Of a stretch of DNA of 64,000 nt, positions 11,741 to 23,825 are shown one piece after another. The stretch is from positions 22,968,811 through 23,032,810 of the forward strand of contig OX637403.1 of NCBI GenBank assembly GCA_951799425.1, in the 5' to 3' direction. Origin of the DNA: Ilex aquifolium (lineage: Eukaryota > Streptophyta > Magnoliopsida > Aquifoliales > Aquifoliaceae). The position numbers were made by a program, and so were the translations under genes. The stretch's first letter is position 1, and the number at the start of each line of letters is the position of its first letter. Below the pieces are notes generated by a model that had not been told where the DNA came from, did no database searches, and saw only the letters and a list, made by a program, of their open reading frames with translations.

Positions 11741-11876
11741 AGGCAAAACGTTGAATTGAGAAGGTGATTTTTAGGACAACGGAAGGTATGTCCTGTGAAT
11801 TCTCATCACGGGCTGAGGTATGTCGCTCTTTGTATATACTTTTGTTTCCTTGTTTTTATTGTAGATATTGCATTGT

Positions 11877-12633
11877 ATGTCTGGACTGGACGACCATAAT
11901 ATATTAGTTAGACAACTATTGGACCCCAACATGAATATTGACCAAGACCCACGGAGGCTAATGTCCAAAGAGGTGGGGGAATGCAAAACACAAGAATGCC
12001 TAACCCTAGAATGCATTTCCCTCCTAGGAGTGAAGGAAACAATATCCCCATTGATCCTCCAACTAGGTCAATGCGGGATTTTCTCCAACCCACACGTAGC
12101 TCCACTCCCTCAATTCTCTTACCGGTCCAAGCTCATGCGTTCCTAGTTAAGCCGAGAATATTGCAACTAGTTCCTACATTCCACGAAATTGAAAAGGAAA
12201 ATCCTTATTTGCATATTAAGAAATTCAAGGATATAGTTGCAACCTTCCTCACTAATCACACTATGGAAGACATAGCTCTCTTGAAATTGTTTCCCTTTTC
12301 CCTTAAGGACAAAGCAAAAACATGGTTGAATTCCTTGCGGCCTTGATCCATAACCTCTTGGGCACAAATGCTTTCCGAGTTTTTGAACAAATTTTTTCTA
12401 GTGCATAGAACCACCACTCTTAAAAAGCAAATACAAAACTTCTTGGAAAAGTCCAATGAGCAATTTTACAACTGTTGGGATCGCTACAAGGAATTGCTAC
12501 AATCCATTCCACATCATAGTTTTGAATCATGGCAATTAGTGAGTTTCTTCTATGAAGGGATTACACCGGGCCATAGACAATTCATTGACATGACGTGTAA
12601 TGAAAATTTCTTAAAAAAGGATCCCGATGAGAC
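11877..12633 (+). pseudogene. Gag of element C, N-terminal part (degenerate)
   Basis: The start at 11877 matches the gag start of element E (45389): both open with a short M..(L/R)DD(H/Q)N..VR..LDPNMNIDQD segment. Capsid-like blocks follow (FKDIVATFLTNHT, LFPFSLKDKAKTWL, then FYEGITPGHRQFIDM) but lie in three frames with stops between. The sequence is cut at 12638 by the 1.4 kb insertion. Confidence 0.85.
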
Positions 12634-12638
12634 CCTAT

Positions 12639-13074
12639 TGATAAATAATTTTGAAGTCTCAGTTAACAACCTATTTTGATTAATTAATTGAAAAGAGAGT
12701 GGAAAGATTTATACGAAGCATTAGGAAAAATTGTAATCTTAAATTCTTTAATCTGTTAAATTCAACCCTTGATTATTAAGTTTAAATTTAGTTTTAAATT
12801 ATTCATTCCATAGTTTAATTCCAATTGTTTAAATAAAATTGAATTGATATAAAGTTAGTATTTGGAATTTATTAGTAATAATTCTTCGTGGGAACAATAC
12901 TCTACTTATCACTTTATTACTTGTTGATCGTGTATACTTGCACGTAAATTGTCAATACCAAATTCGGACAACAAGTTTTTGGCGCCGTTAATTGATCACA
13001 ATAAATCTTTCCACTTTCTTTCCAGTTAATTGATCAAAATAAGTTGTTAACTGAGACTTCAAAATTATTTATCA
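12639..13074. repeat. ~70 bp inverted repeat with LTR-end segment between
   Basis: 12639-12710 (starting TGATAAATAATTTTGAAG) reappears as its reverse complement at 13001-13074 with a few mismatches. Between the arms is an LTR 3' portion (CGTGGGAACAATACTC, CTTGCACGTAAATTG) ending at a TGGCGCCGTT primer-site stub at 12980-12989. Confidence 0.85.
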
Positions 13075-14073
13075 AACCTCTTCCGATAGTATGATAAACA
13101 TATCTCTTCCAATTAAATTGTTATATTCCTGTGCAAAATAAGTTAAAAAAGATTCATTAAGTTCAAACTCTCATAAAAGTTACACACGGCATATAGGTAT
13201 ATTCCTATCCTATACACAAAACCAGTTATTCAATCCGAAGAAGAATCAACTAGACGCATGTCATCATATTCAGATCTAAACCTAGAATTCATCTCCCAAT
13301 TTCATCTAGGTTATCAAATTAATTGATGTCCAAACAATTATATATTAAGCACAAAATATGACAAACAACTCATCTATGATCAATAGAACTAGAAACGAGA
13401 GTAGATCAATTTAACTAGACATTAGGTTCCGTTGCAATCTTAATAAGAATTTAGTTCATAATGTAATTGAAAAACATCCTTCTCAAAGTAATAAACATCT
13501 TAGAAAATTAAGAACTAAAAGTAAGAGGAAAGAATGAAAACTTAGTTGCAATCTTCAATTCGTCTCTAGCCTTCAAGCCCGATTTTCTTCGTGTCGGTTC
13601 CTTCAATTTTCTTCTACTCCTTGGTCTTTTTCTTCCTTTCAGCCCCCAAAAATTAGTATATTTATATCCCCACTCAAACACTAACATATATGAGGCATTA
13701 GAGTCCAATTTCGGGTCAAAAACATGTAGGAATTCGCGTCCAGAGCAACCACAAACGTAGCTGCGCCATAAATCAGCGCAGGGGCTCTGGTTTTCTGCCC
13801 TTGTGGCGCAGGGGCGCTGGTTTTGGCGCAGGCGTGCTGATTCCTTTTAAGCCTAGCATCTTCCCTTGTTGCTTAGCCTTCAAAAATCTAACTTTTAGGC
13901 TCCAAATTGACCTTATTTCCTTCCAAATGATTTTGTTTGCTTCCAAATGATGATTTTTATCAAATAACATCAAAACACACAAAACAAATAAAAAAGAACA
14001 TAAAAAAAATTGAAAACTTGCAAATTCCTCAAGCCAAAAGTACACAATTCGTAGGTATAAAATCCACTCATCA
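12639..14073. mobile_element. Inverted-LTR insertion inside element C gag, TSD CCTAT
   Basis: A 1435 bp insertion flanked by perfect CCTAT duplications (12634-12638, 14074-14078) with TG...CA ends. Comparison with element E gag shows an exact extra segment here. The right part, read on the minus strand from 14073, starts TGATGAGTGGATTTTATACC like an LTR 5' end. The left part, read on the plus strand, ends in an LTR 3' end and primer-site stub (GTTTTTGGCGCCGTT, about 12975-12989). The two halves therefore point away from each other and overlap in a ~70 bp inverted repeat (12639-12710 against 13001-13074). No protein gene is visible. Confidence 0.82.
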
Positions 14074-14078
14074 CCTAT

Positions 14079-14880
14079 ACTATAGTACATTGGCACAAAA
14101 TACACAATCTTGGGATATCACGAATTCCACCGATGTACCGAGGTCTTCTCCGGGTAGTAATTAGGCACATGAGGGAGGGATGTATGATTTGAGAGATCGA
14201 GAAGAGTTACTTTCTAAAATCACTAGGTTGTCACGGAAGGTGGAGAATTTAGAAGTCAATAGGAGACACGAGGTGTCCAATGTTTCAAAGACCAAGGAGT
14301 TTTGCTCAATTTGTGAGAGTGTGGAGCATTCCATATCGGATTGCCCTAACATTTTGGCACTTATGGAAGTGTATCACGAGCAAGTCAATGCCTTTAACCA
14401 AACAAGACAATCATTCTCCCCACACTATAATACATACAATGCGGGTTGGAGTAATCACCCAAACTTTAGTTGGAGAAATGAGAATCCCACTCCTCATAGT
14501 CTAATGTATATACACCTCCTATGCCTCCCAAGCAAAGTCAATACCAAGGCCAAGGTCAAGCGTCTAACTCTCAATACCCCCGGTCTAATCCGTAAGGGTA
14601 TTCACAAAACCCGCCTCCACAAAATTTCTCCCAAAGTCCACTTCCACAAATTTTTTCTCAACAAGGACTGTCCAATCCTCTCACCTACCAATCTCCCCAT
14701 AAGAGGAACTTGGAGGATGTGGTTTACAATTTCATCCAAAGCCAAACCACCTTCAACAATTAAATTTTGGCTCAAGTCACAAAACTGACCAATGACATAG
14801 GGACGTCACAACAAGAAAAGGGGAAATTCCCCGCTCAACCCCAAGAAAACCCTAAAGGCCAACATGTGATTGAGTTGTGA
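14079..14880 (+). pseudogene. Gag of element C, C-terminal part with CCHC knuckle
   Basis: It continues gag after the insertion. A 202-codon open stretch (14180-14788) holds a coiled-coil-like region (DREELLSKITRLSRKVENLEVNRR) and a zinc knuckle CSICESVEHSISDC that fits CX2CX4HX4C. It is followed by a Tyr/Asn/Pro-rich stretch. Stops near 14788 and 14878 break the frame to protease. Confidence 0.87.
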
Positions 14881-15893
14881 AGGAGAGTTGTGAACAACTC
14901 AAGGCAGTCACCACCTTTCGAAGTGGCAAACAAATTGATAAGACCATTGTGCCAAAAGTCTCACCCAATGCCACATTACCATTAGAGAAAGAGACTAAGG
15001 ATAATTTCGAAGGAGGTGAGGTGAGTGAAAAAGAGAAAAATGTTGATGAAGCTATGCATGCATCCCCCATTCTGGCTCATTTTCCCAATTGTTTGAAGCC
15101 ACCAGTCAAGGTGGCTAACTATTTTGATATAATTGAGATGTTCAAGCAAGTTAAAATCAACATTCCACTCCTTGATGCCATAAAAAAAATCCCTTCATGT
15201 GCCAAAATTTTGAAGGATTTATGTACTGTGAAGAGGAGGCTAAATGTGCACAAGAAGGCAATCCTCACCGAGCAAGTGAGCTCAATCTTGAGGACTAACA
15301 CCCCACCAAAGTTCAAGGACCCCGGATGCCCTACCATTGCCATTACAATAGGGAATTTTCAGGTAGAGCAAGCTCTTCTCAATTTGGGGGCAAGTGTGAA
15401 CGTCCTACCGTACTTGTTGTATAAAAAACTCAAACTTGAAGAGCTGAAGCCAACTCCAATCACTCTTCAGTTGGCGGATCGTAGTGTCAGAACACCGAGG
15501 GGAATAGTTGAGGATGTTTTAGTCCAAGTTGATAAATTTTACATCCCAGTTGATTTTATTGTGCTTGACACTCACCCGGTTGCAAATCTTAGCTCCCAAA
15601 TTCCTATCATACTTGGTAGAACTTTTCTTGCTACATCGAATGCTGTGATTAATTGCAGGAATGGTCTTATGAAGCTTGCATTTGGGAACATGACTATGGA
15701 CCACAATGTTTTCAACTTGTCTAAACAACCGGGTGATGATGAAGAGGCACATGAGATTAACCGGATCGACACATTGGTAGAGGATCACTTGGAACTCATG
15801 AGCACCTTAAAATTGGGAGAGGAGGAGAATGTGGACATAGAGGAGGTTGATGAGCAAGAAGAATTGGAGAGTTTGAATGGGGTAGAAAAATGA
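14877..15893 (+). pseudogene. Gag C-terminus and aspartic protease of element C
   Basis: A 338-codon open stretch. It begins in the TTFRSGK region of gag and contains the protease with an LNLGAS active site, where Asp of the usual DLGAS is Asn, then VLPY and the ILGRTFLATSN block. The Asp-to-Asn change should abolish protease activity. It ends at a TGA (15891-15893) just before the RT region. Confidence 0.87.
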
Positions 15894-17166
15894 ACTCCTA
15901 CATTTGAGAAGCTTCCACATCAAGACAAGAAGATCTCTCCATCGAATATGCAAAAATCGGTCTTGGAGTTGAAGCCATTACCATCCAATCTCAAGTATGC
16001 ATACCTTGGGGATGACAAAACCTTTCCGGTGGTGATTAACTCAATGTTGGAGGCAAATCAAGAAGAGGACATCTTGAAAGTGTTGAGGAGGCATAAGGGA
16101 GCGATTAGTTAGACCATTGCCGACATCAAGGGGATAAGTCCCCTCATTTGCACATACCGCATCTACCTAGAGGAGGAATCTAAGCCATCTCGTCAACCAC
16201 AAAGATGGTTGAATCCAATCATGAAGGATGTGGTGAGAGATGAGGTACTAAAGCTACTTGACGTGGGTATCATGTTTTCGATTGCCAATAGTAAGTGGAT
16301 TAGCCCCACGCAAGTAGTACCCAAGAAGTCTGGAGTCACGGTTGTTGCAAATGAGGAGAACAAGCTTATTCCAACAAGGGTAATCACCGGATGGAGGGTG
16401 TGCATCGATTACCGAAAGCTCAACCAATGCACGAGAAAAGATCACTTCCCATTGCCATTCCTTGACCAAGTGTTGAAAAGAGTAGCTGGGCATCTATTTT
16501 ACTGGTTCTTGGATGGCTACGCCGGGTACAACCAAATTGAGATTGCTTTGGAAAATCAAGAGAAGACCACATTCACTTGCCTCTACGGTACTTTTGCCTA
16601 CCGACGCATGCCTTTCGGGCTATGAAATGCCCCAAGGACTTTTCAACGTTGCATGATAGGAATTTTTAGTGATATGGTGGAGAAGATCGTGGAAGTGTTT
16701 ATGGATGACTTCTCGGTGTTTGGGGATTCATTCGATGGGTGTTTGGAGAACTTAGAGAAAGTTATTGAAAGATGTGAGGAGAAAAAATTGGTGCTCAACT
16801 GGGAGAAGTGCCACTTCATGGTGGCACAAGGAATTGTGCTCGGGCACATCGTCTTGGCAAAGGGGATCGAAGTTGAAAAATCAAAGGTTGAAGCCATTTC
16901 CAACCTCCCTATGCCAAAGTTAATTAAAGATATTAGGTCATTTCTTGGCTATGCTGGTTTTTATCGTCGTTTTATTAAAGATTTTAGTGCATTGGCCAGA
17001 CCTTTGACCAATTTCTTGCAAAAGATGTCCCATTTGTTTGGTCAGATGGTTGTGAGGCATCCTTTAAAAAATTAAAGAACATGCTCATTTCACCTCTGAT
17101 CATTCGAACACCCAATTGGGACACACCATTTGAGCTTATGTGCGACGCGAGTGACTACACGGTCGG
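15894..17166 (+). pseudogene. Reverse transcriptase of element C (degenerate)
   Basis: RT blocks appear in order: VCIDYRKLNQ, FLDGYAGYNQIE, MPFG, and the catalytic FMDDFSVFG (about 16700), intact here. Stops interrupt it, including a TAG near 16110 (where element 1 has Trp) and a TGA at 16623-16625 (where element 1 has Cys). Past about 17040 the frame shifts. The sequence is cut in the RNase H motif CDASDYTVG by element A; 17162-17166 (GTCGG) is the target duplication. Confidence 0.9.
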
Positions 17167-19025
17167 TGATGAGCACAAAATATTGCATATTTCATGGCCT
17201 CATTACATGCATTTTAACTCAACTTTGTAATTAATTACTTAGAGTTAGTCGAAATTATGAATAATGTTGAATTTTCGATGTTGCAGGTAATTATAGCGTA
17301 AATGATGGATTTTATAACCTTGCAACTAAGGATGAATGAGTGGTGAAGATATGAACACATTCAATGAGGATTTGGAGGCTTAAAGGTGAAGAAACCAAGA
17401 CAAATGAAATTTGGAAGGTTTAGCACACTGGTTTCCCAAAGTTTTGACACAGTACCGTTGTTTGTCTCATTTTCGACCATGATCCACTTCCAATATGAAA
17501 AAGTGAAAAACATAAAAGTTGTAGATCTGGATGTCTTCTGTATTCTGTCAAAATTTCAGCTCAATCAGACAGTTGAATCAAAAGTTATGACAATTCTACG
17601 AAATCTGGTCCGGAGCAGAGACCGTACCGGTACGCATACTAGTACGCTTCACCTACTGGAGTTCGACGTACTGGTACGCATACCGGTACGCTCTTCTAAA
17701 ACAGCCCAGAATGCTTGCAAATCTTCTCCCACTTGCTTGGGGGTCCCAGCTACACTTCTCCCACTTGCCCCCTGACATCCCTTACATATTTACATGCCTC
17801 CCACACCCTAGTTGAAGACTTTGGAGGATATTGCATTAATGAGGATGGGAGAGAAGGGGGTTGACAGGAGAGTTGCAGGCTAAGCTTCTCCTAGCCTGTC
17901 CAAGACTTCAAATCACCTCCCATTGATGGGAGGCCTGCACACACAGACCCTAGGGACCCTCATGGACGAAAATGAAGACTCACTCTCCATATATTCAGCA
18001 TTCACACTCATTTTCAAAGGGTGGCTACCTAAGCTTAGAAATTCCAAGGAAGAAGATGATGAATAGTAAATAGAAAGCTTATGTTTTTGCATTTTCTTCC
18101 ATCCTTTCACTTGTAATTTATTGTAAAACTCTTGTAATCTTCATTTAATGTCTTTAATGCCATTTACTTCAAGTACATTTCAAGTTTAATGCTACATTTT
18201 AGATTTCACCATTGTTGCTTCCAAGTTTTCTTCATTTCAAGCTTTGAAATGGGCATTGAATATTTTTCTTCTTAGTTTAAGATTTCTTGCATTAAGTTAA
18301 ATTTCAATCTTCATTTCTTCATTATGTCTCTTTACATTATGTCTTTGTTGCTTACCATAAGTAGCTATATTTTTAAGTTGGTTAATCCAAGGGAGAACTC
18401 CTCTTGGGTGTGCCACTTCAACTCATTTTTATTCCTCCTCTCAGAGTACGATGGTTCGGTTTGACTGGGTTGAGAGTGGATGCGATTGTGAGCCTTTGAT
18501 ATCCCATAGGCCTGGTCACAGGTTATGCTTAGATCCTTACCTCCATTTCATCCCTAGCTTCCCACGAATCAATCGTTCATCTAAGCTCTATTCGAGGAAG
18601 GCTTCGAGTTGATTTGGGATTCCCATTGGAGTGAATCCTTCGGATTAGCCAACACTTGTTTTACATTGCATTTTTATTCACGAACTTCAAACACCAAAAC
18701 TCAAACAAAATATTTTACACTTTTCTCTTTTGTTCACCAAAATCACTTTCACACAACTTGACATTTCCTTCCCTGAGGAGACGACATTGGAATACTTTTC
18801 CAAGTAAAACACGACACTCAAAAGACTCCTTGTGCTTGGAGAGCACTTTTGTTCACCACACACACATTTTGTACATTTCATTCCATTTTCATCCATCCAC
18901 CATTCCGTTGCCCTTTCTTTTGACATCATCCCAAGGGAGAGTGACAATCCCTTCACACCTACATCATATACATTCTAAGGGGTGGTTTTTAGAGGTTAGG
19001 AAACAACAACATTTTTTAGCATGCA
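17167..19025 (+). repeat. 5' LTR of element A
   Basis: 1859 bp, TGATGAGCAC...TAGCATGCA, closely matching the 3' LTR. It is 26 bp longer, and 24 of those bases are two extra 12-bp units in the palindrome cassette at 17622-17692. A conserved short inverted repeat lies at 18387-18407. Confidence 0.93.
17622..17692. repeat. CCGG-palindrome cassette (GTACCGGTAC type), expanded copy
   Basis: Units GTACCGGTACGC, ATACTAGTACGC, a spacer with CTACTGGAGTTCGAC, then GTACTGGTACGC and ATACCGGTACGC. The 3' LTR has only one unit on each side of the spacer. Confidence 0.88.
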
Positions 19026-19029
19026 TTTT

Positions 19030-19047
19030 TGGCGCCGTTGCCGGGGA
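19030..19047 (+). other. Primer binding site of element A (tRNA-Asp)
   Basis: TGGCGCCGTTGCCGGGGA, four bases after the 5' LTR. It is the reverse complement of the acceptor end of plant tRNA-Asp(GUC) over at least 17 bases. Confidence 0.9.
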
Positions 19048-19169
19048 AGGTTAAGCGTCGAGTTCAAAGGTGATTTTGGGTGGCATAGGTAAGTCTCGTG
19101 ATTTTCATCACGGGCCAAGGTATGTCGTTTCTTTTGTAAATAGTTTGTAAATAGCTTGTGTTTTATGTA

Positions 19170-19991
19170 ATGTCTTATTATTTTTATGAAAATGTATCAA
19201 ATGCCTCATATTATGAAAATGTGTGTGAGATTTGTGATGAGTATGGGCATATCACTGGTGAGTGCCCAATAAATTATCCGGTTTAAGACTTTGCATGCGA
19301 AGGTTCCAATTCAATTTTGGCCTCCAAAAATTTTTACCCCGACCATTATGTTGCATCGAGTTATCCGAGTTATGGTTGGGAGAATGAACCTTATAATTTT
19401 TCATCCAATCTCACACCACCAAATGAATTTTGCCACTATCCAACATATGGAGACTCAACCGAAGAAGAATTGAAAAATATTTTGTGCGATTTTATGCAAT
19501 ACCAAATGGAATTCAATGCCCAAATAACTCAACAACTTAATACATTGACTAATGCTATAATTGCTATGCATGAAGAACAACATCTTGAGCATAGTCAATG
19601 TATTGAGAATGATTATCCCATTGGAGTGCAAATTGATGTTGAATCTCCCACCACTTTTGATTGTGAAAAATTTGATGAAGTTATTATCTCACATGAGGCT
19701 AATGAGCCCAAGGTCATTTTTCCATCTATGAGTGGTGTTGAGATTCACATTTCTCAACTTGGGGAGGGCATTACAATGGAGTTAAGTGTAGAAACTTTTA
19801 AAGATAAATTGCATACTCCATTGTTGGTATTGCATAAACTTGCCTACAACTTTGTTTGGTTGAGAATTTTGAATCATTATCCTTGCTATGTTTGGATAGA
19901 TGGGTTAGGAAGGGCATTTATACAACAAAAAAATTTTAAAATAAAAAAAATCAATGGGCGCAAGCTCATATCCGAATTGAAGCCGGATTGA
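19170..19991 (+). pseudogene. Small CCHC-knuckle ORF of element A (gag-like, one stop)
   Basis: Reading from ATG at 19170 gives about 273 codons to TGA at 19989-19991, with a single in-frame TAA at 19284-19286. The sister copy in element D has CAA (Gln) at that site, so the family ORF was open. Near the N-terminus is CEICDEYGHITGEC (CX2CX4HX4C), after a tandem YENV repeat. The rest is unrecognised. It has an FMQYQMEFNAQITQQLNTLTNAI helix-like stretch resembling the gag linker of element 1, an acidic middle, and a basic end (FKIKKINGRKLISELKPD). It has no protease or polymerase motifs. Function is unknown; nucleic-acid binding is likely from the knuckle. Confidence 0.75.
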
Positions 19992-19999
19992 CATGAGCC

Positions 20000-21975
20000 C
20001 TTTTTGTTTTGTTTCCATGTACATAGTAGTTAGATTTATTTTATTGTTATAGTTTTAGTTTCATAAATGTTGTAGTATAGATTTTAGCATGAAGGTTGTT
20101 TACCTCTTCCTAATTTGTACTCATTTCACTTTGAGCATCATTGTTGCAAATCTTATTGGGTATCATGGTCTAGTCTAGGTTGGGGAGTGTAAACAAGCTT
20201 TTTGTGTTTTATTTTTTTCATTAATGTATATATATATATATATATATGTATATGAAAAAGAAAAAAAGGGGGGTATCTCATTTCCCATGTTACTTTCATT
20301 TCTCTCATTGCATGATTCCTTGTGCATTGAGGACAATGCATGGTTCAAGTTGGGGGGGGGGGGGTGAGGTGCACCATTTACATTGTCCACCACTTTTTGT
20401 ACAGAATATGGAAAATGTGAAAATTTTGAAAAATTTTGGTTCCAATATTGAACTATATTCCCCTATCCTAATGGTTATGAGATTTGTGATTACTTGATCT
20501 TCATTTTTAACTTTGAATACATGAGCACATTATATAAGTTTATCCTATTATTAAGAGTATCACTTACTTGTTTGCTTTTGAACTCAACCATACGTGCACC
20601 ATGAACTTGTAATTTTGACAATTTACGGATTGAGTTCACATTTAGTGCTTGACATGAATAGTGGAGATGAGTAAGAACCCATGTGAGCTTTAATGTCAAT
20701 CCTTGTTTGGAGGGAACTTACATTTACTCAAGGAACAATTTTTCAAATTACAAATTTGTTCAATAATCTCATTATGCTTGTTTTGGTTAGGTGCATTTGG
20801 GTAGTTGATTGACTTTGTCTTGAAATGCATAATGCTCTCCCATGCCTATCTAGAAATGATCTTAGGTCATTTTTGATTTCTTTGAGCCTTAGCCTTTTTC
20901 TTGTGAAAATTTATCCCTAATGCTGTGATTGAGCCTTAATTGTAAATTCGTTTCCATGCCACACAATTGACCAAGCTAGTGCAAAATGATAAAATCTACC
21001 TCACCTTGGTTGTTCCTAGTGTTGAGTATGAGAGATCATAAAAGGGAAGGAAGTAGGGTGTGGAAACTCAAACAAAAGGGATGAATGATGTTGAAACTCA
21101 AAGATTTGAACGGAAAAGAATGACAAATACAAGAAAAGGAGAAAAAGGGGTGGAAGAAGAAAGAGAAAGAGAAAAAGAAAAGGAAAATGTTAAGGAAAAG
21201 AGAGAAAATAAACAAATAGTGTGGTAATGGTGTTAGCCCAGAAATCCCATAAAAGGGAGATCTTTTTGAAATAAAGCTTATTCACTCGGAAAAACCCTCT
21301 TTGTTATCCTATAACCTTCATTTCTTTTGCTTCAATATCACCCCAAGGCCCCATTATAACCCGTGAAAGTCCTAAATGATCTAGAGAAGCATGGGAGATG
21401 CATACTTTTAAAGAAAAAGAGAAGTTGGCTTGCTATCTAATGCCATAGCATTCCTTTCATGAGATTATGCCAAGGTTGTTTCATTTTTATGCATGAACTT
21501 TAATTTTGGATTATGTGTGAGCATACTTTGTTTTGTGTACAAGATTCTACCTCACATATACACATGGAGTGCATGCCAGGATAGCCAATTGAATGTGGAT
21601 TCCGTTGTGTAAATGTTTAAATTACATGTCCATTTCACACACACACGAGTTTGAAAATGAATGTGTATGTTGATACTCTAGAATAGCATTTAAGGCTATG
21701 ATGTGTCTCTTCTGTGATTGGTTCGGGTGTTCGGAGCAAGTTGTTTTTGACATCCCAGTGCTAGTTAAGCTAAGGGAATATGTTTTAAATATTGGATACA
21801 AGGAAAAGAAGTTTGTAGGTACCTTCACTGGAAACCTTCACGAGACAAAACTCGTCCACTAGGGATCACCTAGGGGTTTAAATGTTTGTTGCATGTGCTA
21901 CATGCAATAGCGGAATTAGTATATGTTTATTTTGTTTTCTTGCTTTTTACATTTTGTTTGCTAGGGACTAGCAAA
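20000..21975 (+). other. Element A internal non-coding region with extra G-tracts
   Basis: No ORF of note. Besides the terminal polypurine tract it has two look-alikes: GGTTGGGGAGTGTAAAC near 20177 and AAGTTGGGG with a long G run at about 20347-20366. A TA microsatellite lies at about 20227-20249. Purine-rich stretches lie at 21110-21215. The same region, diverged, is present in elements B, C and D. Confidence 0.75.
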
Positions 21976-21992
21976 GCTTAAGTTGGGGGGTG
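21974..21992 (+). other. Polypurine tract of element A
   Basis: AAGCTTAAGTTGGGGGG then TG, directly before the 3' LTR. It is the same tract as at 29590-29608 (C) and 59080-59098 (B). Confidence 0.85.
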
Positions 21993-23825
21993 TGATGAGC
22001 ACAAAATATTGCATATTTCATGGTTTCATTACATGCATTTTAACTCAACTTTGTAATTAATTACTTAGAGTTAGCCGAAATTATGAATAATGTTGAATTT
22101 TCGATGTTGTAGGTAATTATAGCGTAAATGATGGATTTTATAACCTTGAAACTAATGATGAATGAGTGGTGAAAATATGGACACATTCAATGAGGATTTG
22201 GAGGCTTAAAGGTGAAGAAACCAAGAAAAATGAAATTTGGAAGGTTAACCCACTGGTTTCCCAAAGTTTTGACACAGTACCGCTGTTTGTCTCATTTTCG
22301 ACCATGATCCACTTCGAATCTCAAACAGTGAAAAACATGAAAGTTATAGATCTGGATGTCGTCTGTACTGTGTGAAAATTTCAGCTCAATCAGACGGTTG
22401 GATCAAAAGTTATGACAATTCTACAAAAACTAGTTGGGAGCAGAGACCGTACCGGTACGCTTCACCTACTAGAGTTCGACGTACCGGTACGCTCTTCTAA
22501 AACAGCCCAGAACACTTGAAAATCTTCTCCCACTTGCTTGGGGGTCCCACCTACACTTCTCCCACTTGCCCCCTGACATCCCTTACATATTTACATGCCT
22601 CCCACACCCTAGTTGAAGACTTTGAAGGACATTGCATTAATGAGGATGGGAGAGAAGGGGGCTTCCAGGGGAGTTGCAGGCTAAGCTTCTCCTAGCCTGT
22701 CCAAGACTTCAAATCACCTCCCATTGATGGGAGGCCTACACACACAGACCCTAGGGACCCTCATGGACGAAAATGAAGATTCACTCTCCATATATTCAGC
22801 ATTCACACTCATTTTCAAAGGGTGGCTACCTAAGCTTAGAAAGTCCAAGGAAGAAGATGATGAATAGTAGATAGAAAGCTTATGTTTTTGCATTTTCTTC
22901 CATCCTTTCACTTGTAGTTTATTGTAAGACTCTTGTAATCTTCATTTAATGTCTTTAATGCCATTTACTTCAAGTACATTTCAAGTTTAATGCTACATTT
23001 TAGATTTCACCATTGTTGCTTCCAAGTTTTCTTCATTTCAAGCTTTGAAATGGGGATTGAATATTTTTCTTCTTAGTTTAAGATTTCTTGCATTAAGTTA
23101 AATTTCAATCTTCATTTCTTCATTATGTCTCTTTACATCATGTCTTTCTTGCTTACCATGAGTAGCTAGATTTTTAAGTTGGTTAATCCAAGGGAGAACT
23201 CCTCTTGGGTGTGCCACTTCAACTCATTTTTATTCCTCCTCTCAGAGTACGATGGTTCGGTTTGACTGGATTGAGAGTGGATGCGGTTGTGAGTCTTTGA
23301 TATCCCATAGGCTTGGTCACAGGTTATGCTTAGATCCTCACCTCCATTTCATCCCTAGCTTTCCACGAATCAATCGTTCATCTAAGCTCTATTCGAGGAA
23401 GGCTTCGAGTTGATTTGGGATTCCCATTTTAGTGAATCCTTTGGATTAGCCAACACTTGTTTTCCATTGCATTTTCATTCACAAACTTCAAACACCAAAA
23501 CTCAAAAAAATATTTTACACTTTTCTCTTTTGTTCACCAAAATCACTTTCACACAACTTGACCTTTCCTTCCTTGAGGAGACGACCTTGGAATACTTTTC
23601 CAAGTAAAACACAACACTCAAAAGACTCCTTGCGCTTGGGGAGCACATTTGTTCACCACACACACATTTTGTTCATTTCATTCCATTTTCATCCATCCAC
23701 CATTCCGTTGCCCTTTCTTTTGACATCATCCCAAGGGAGAGTGACAATCCCTTCACACCTACATCATATACATTCTAAGGGGTGGTTTTTAGAGGTTAGG
23801 AAACAACCACGTTTTTGAGCAAGCA
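21993..23825 (+). repeat. 3' LTR of element A
   Basis: 1833 bp, TGATGAGCAC...GAGCAAGCA. The shorter palindrome cassette is at 22447-22492 and the conserved inverted repeat at 23188-23208. Confidence 0.93.
22447..22492. repeat. CCGG-palindrome cassette (GTACCGGTAC type), short copy
   Basis: GTACCGGTACGC, a spacer with CTACTAGAGTTCGAC, then GTACCGGTACGC. Two units, against four in the 5' LTR of the same element. Confidence 0.88.

Larger units (their letters stand above)
17167..23825 (+). mobile_element. Element A: non-autonomous LTR retrotransposon with one CCHC ORF
   Basis: LTRs at 17167-19025 and 21993-23825, primer site at 19030-19047 and a polypurine tract ending at 21990. It is flanked by GTCGG (17162-17166) and GTCGA (23826-23830), inserted in the RNase H coding sequence of element C. 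The ~3 kb interior has no protease, RT or integrase. It holds one ORF of about 273 codons with a zinc knuckle, followed by ~2 kb of non-coding sequence. This layout resembles the TR-GAG class of non-autonomous elements. It shares LTR ends, primer site and polypurine tract with C, D and E, so an Athila-type element may supply the enzymes (inference). Confidence 0.92.

Noticed and set aside
19030-19047. tRNA gene fragment (TGGCGCCGTTGCCGGGGA)
   Set aside because: It is only the complement of the tRNA-Asp 3' end, placed right after an LTR as a primer binding site; no cloverleaf follows.
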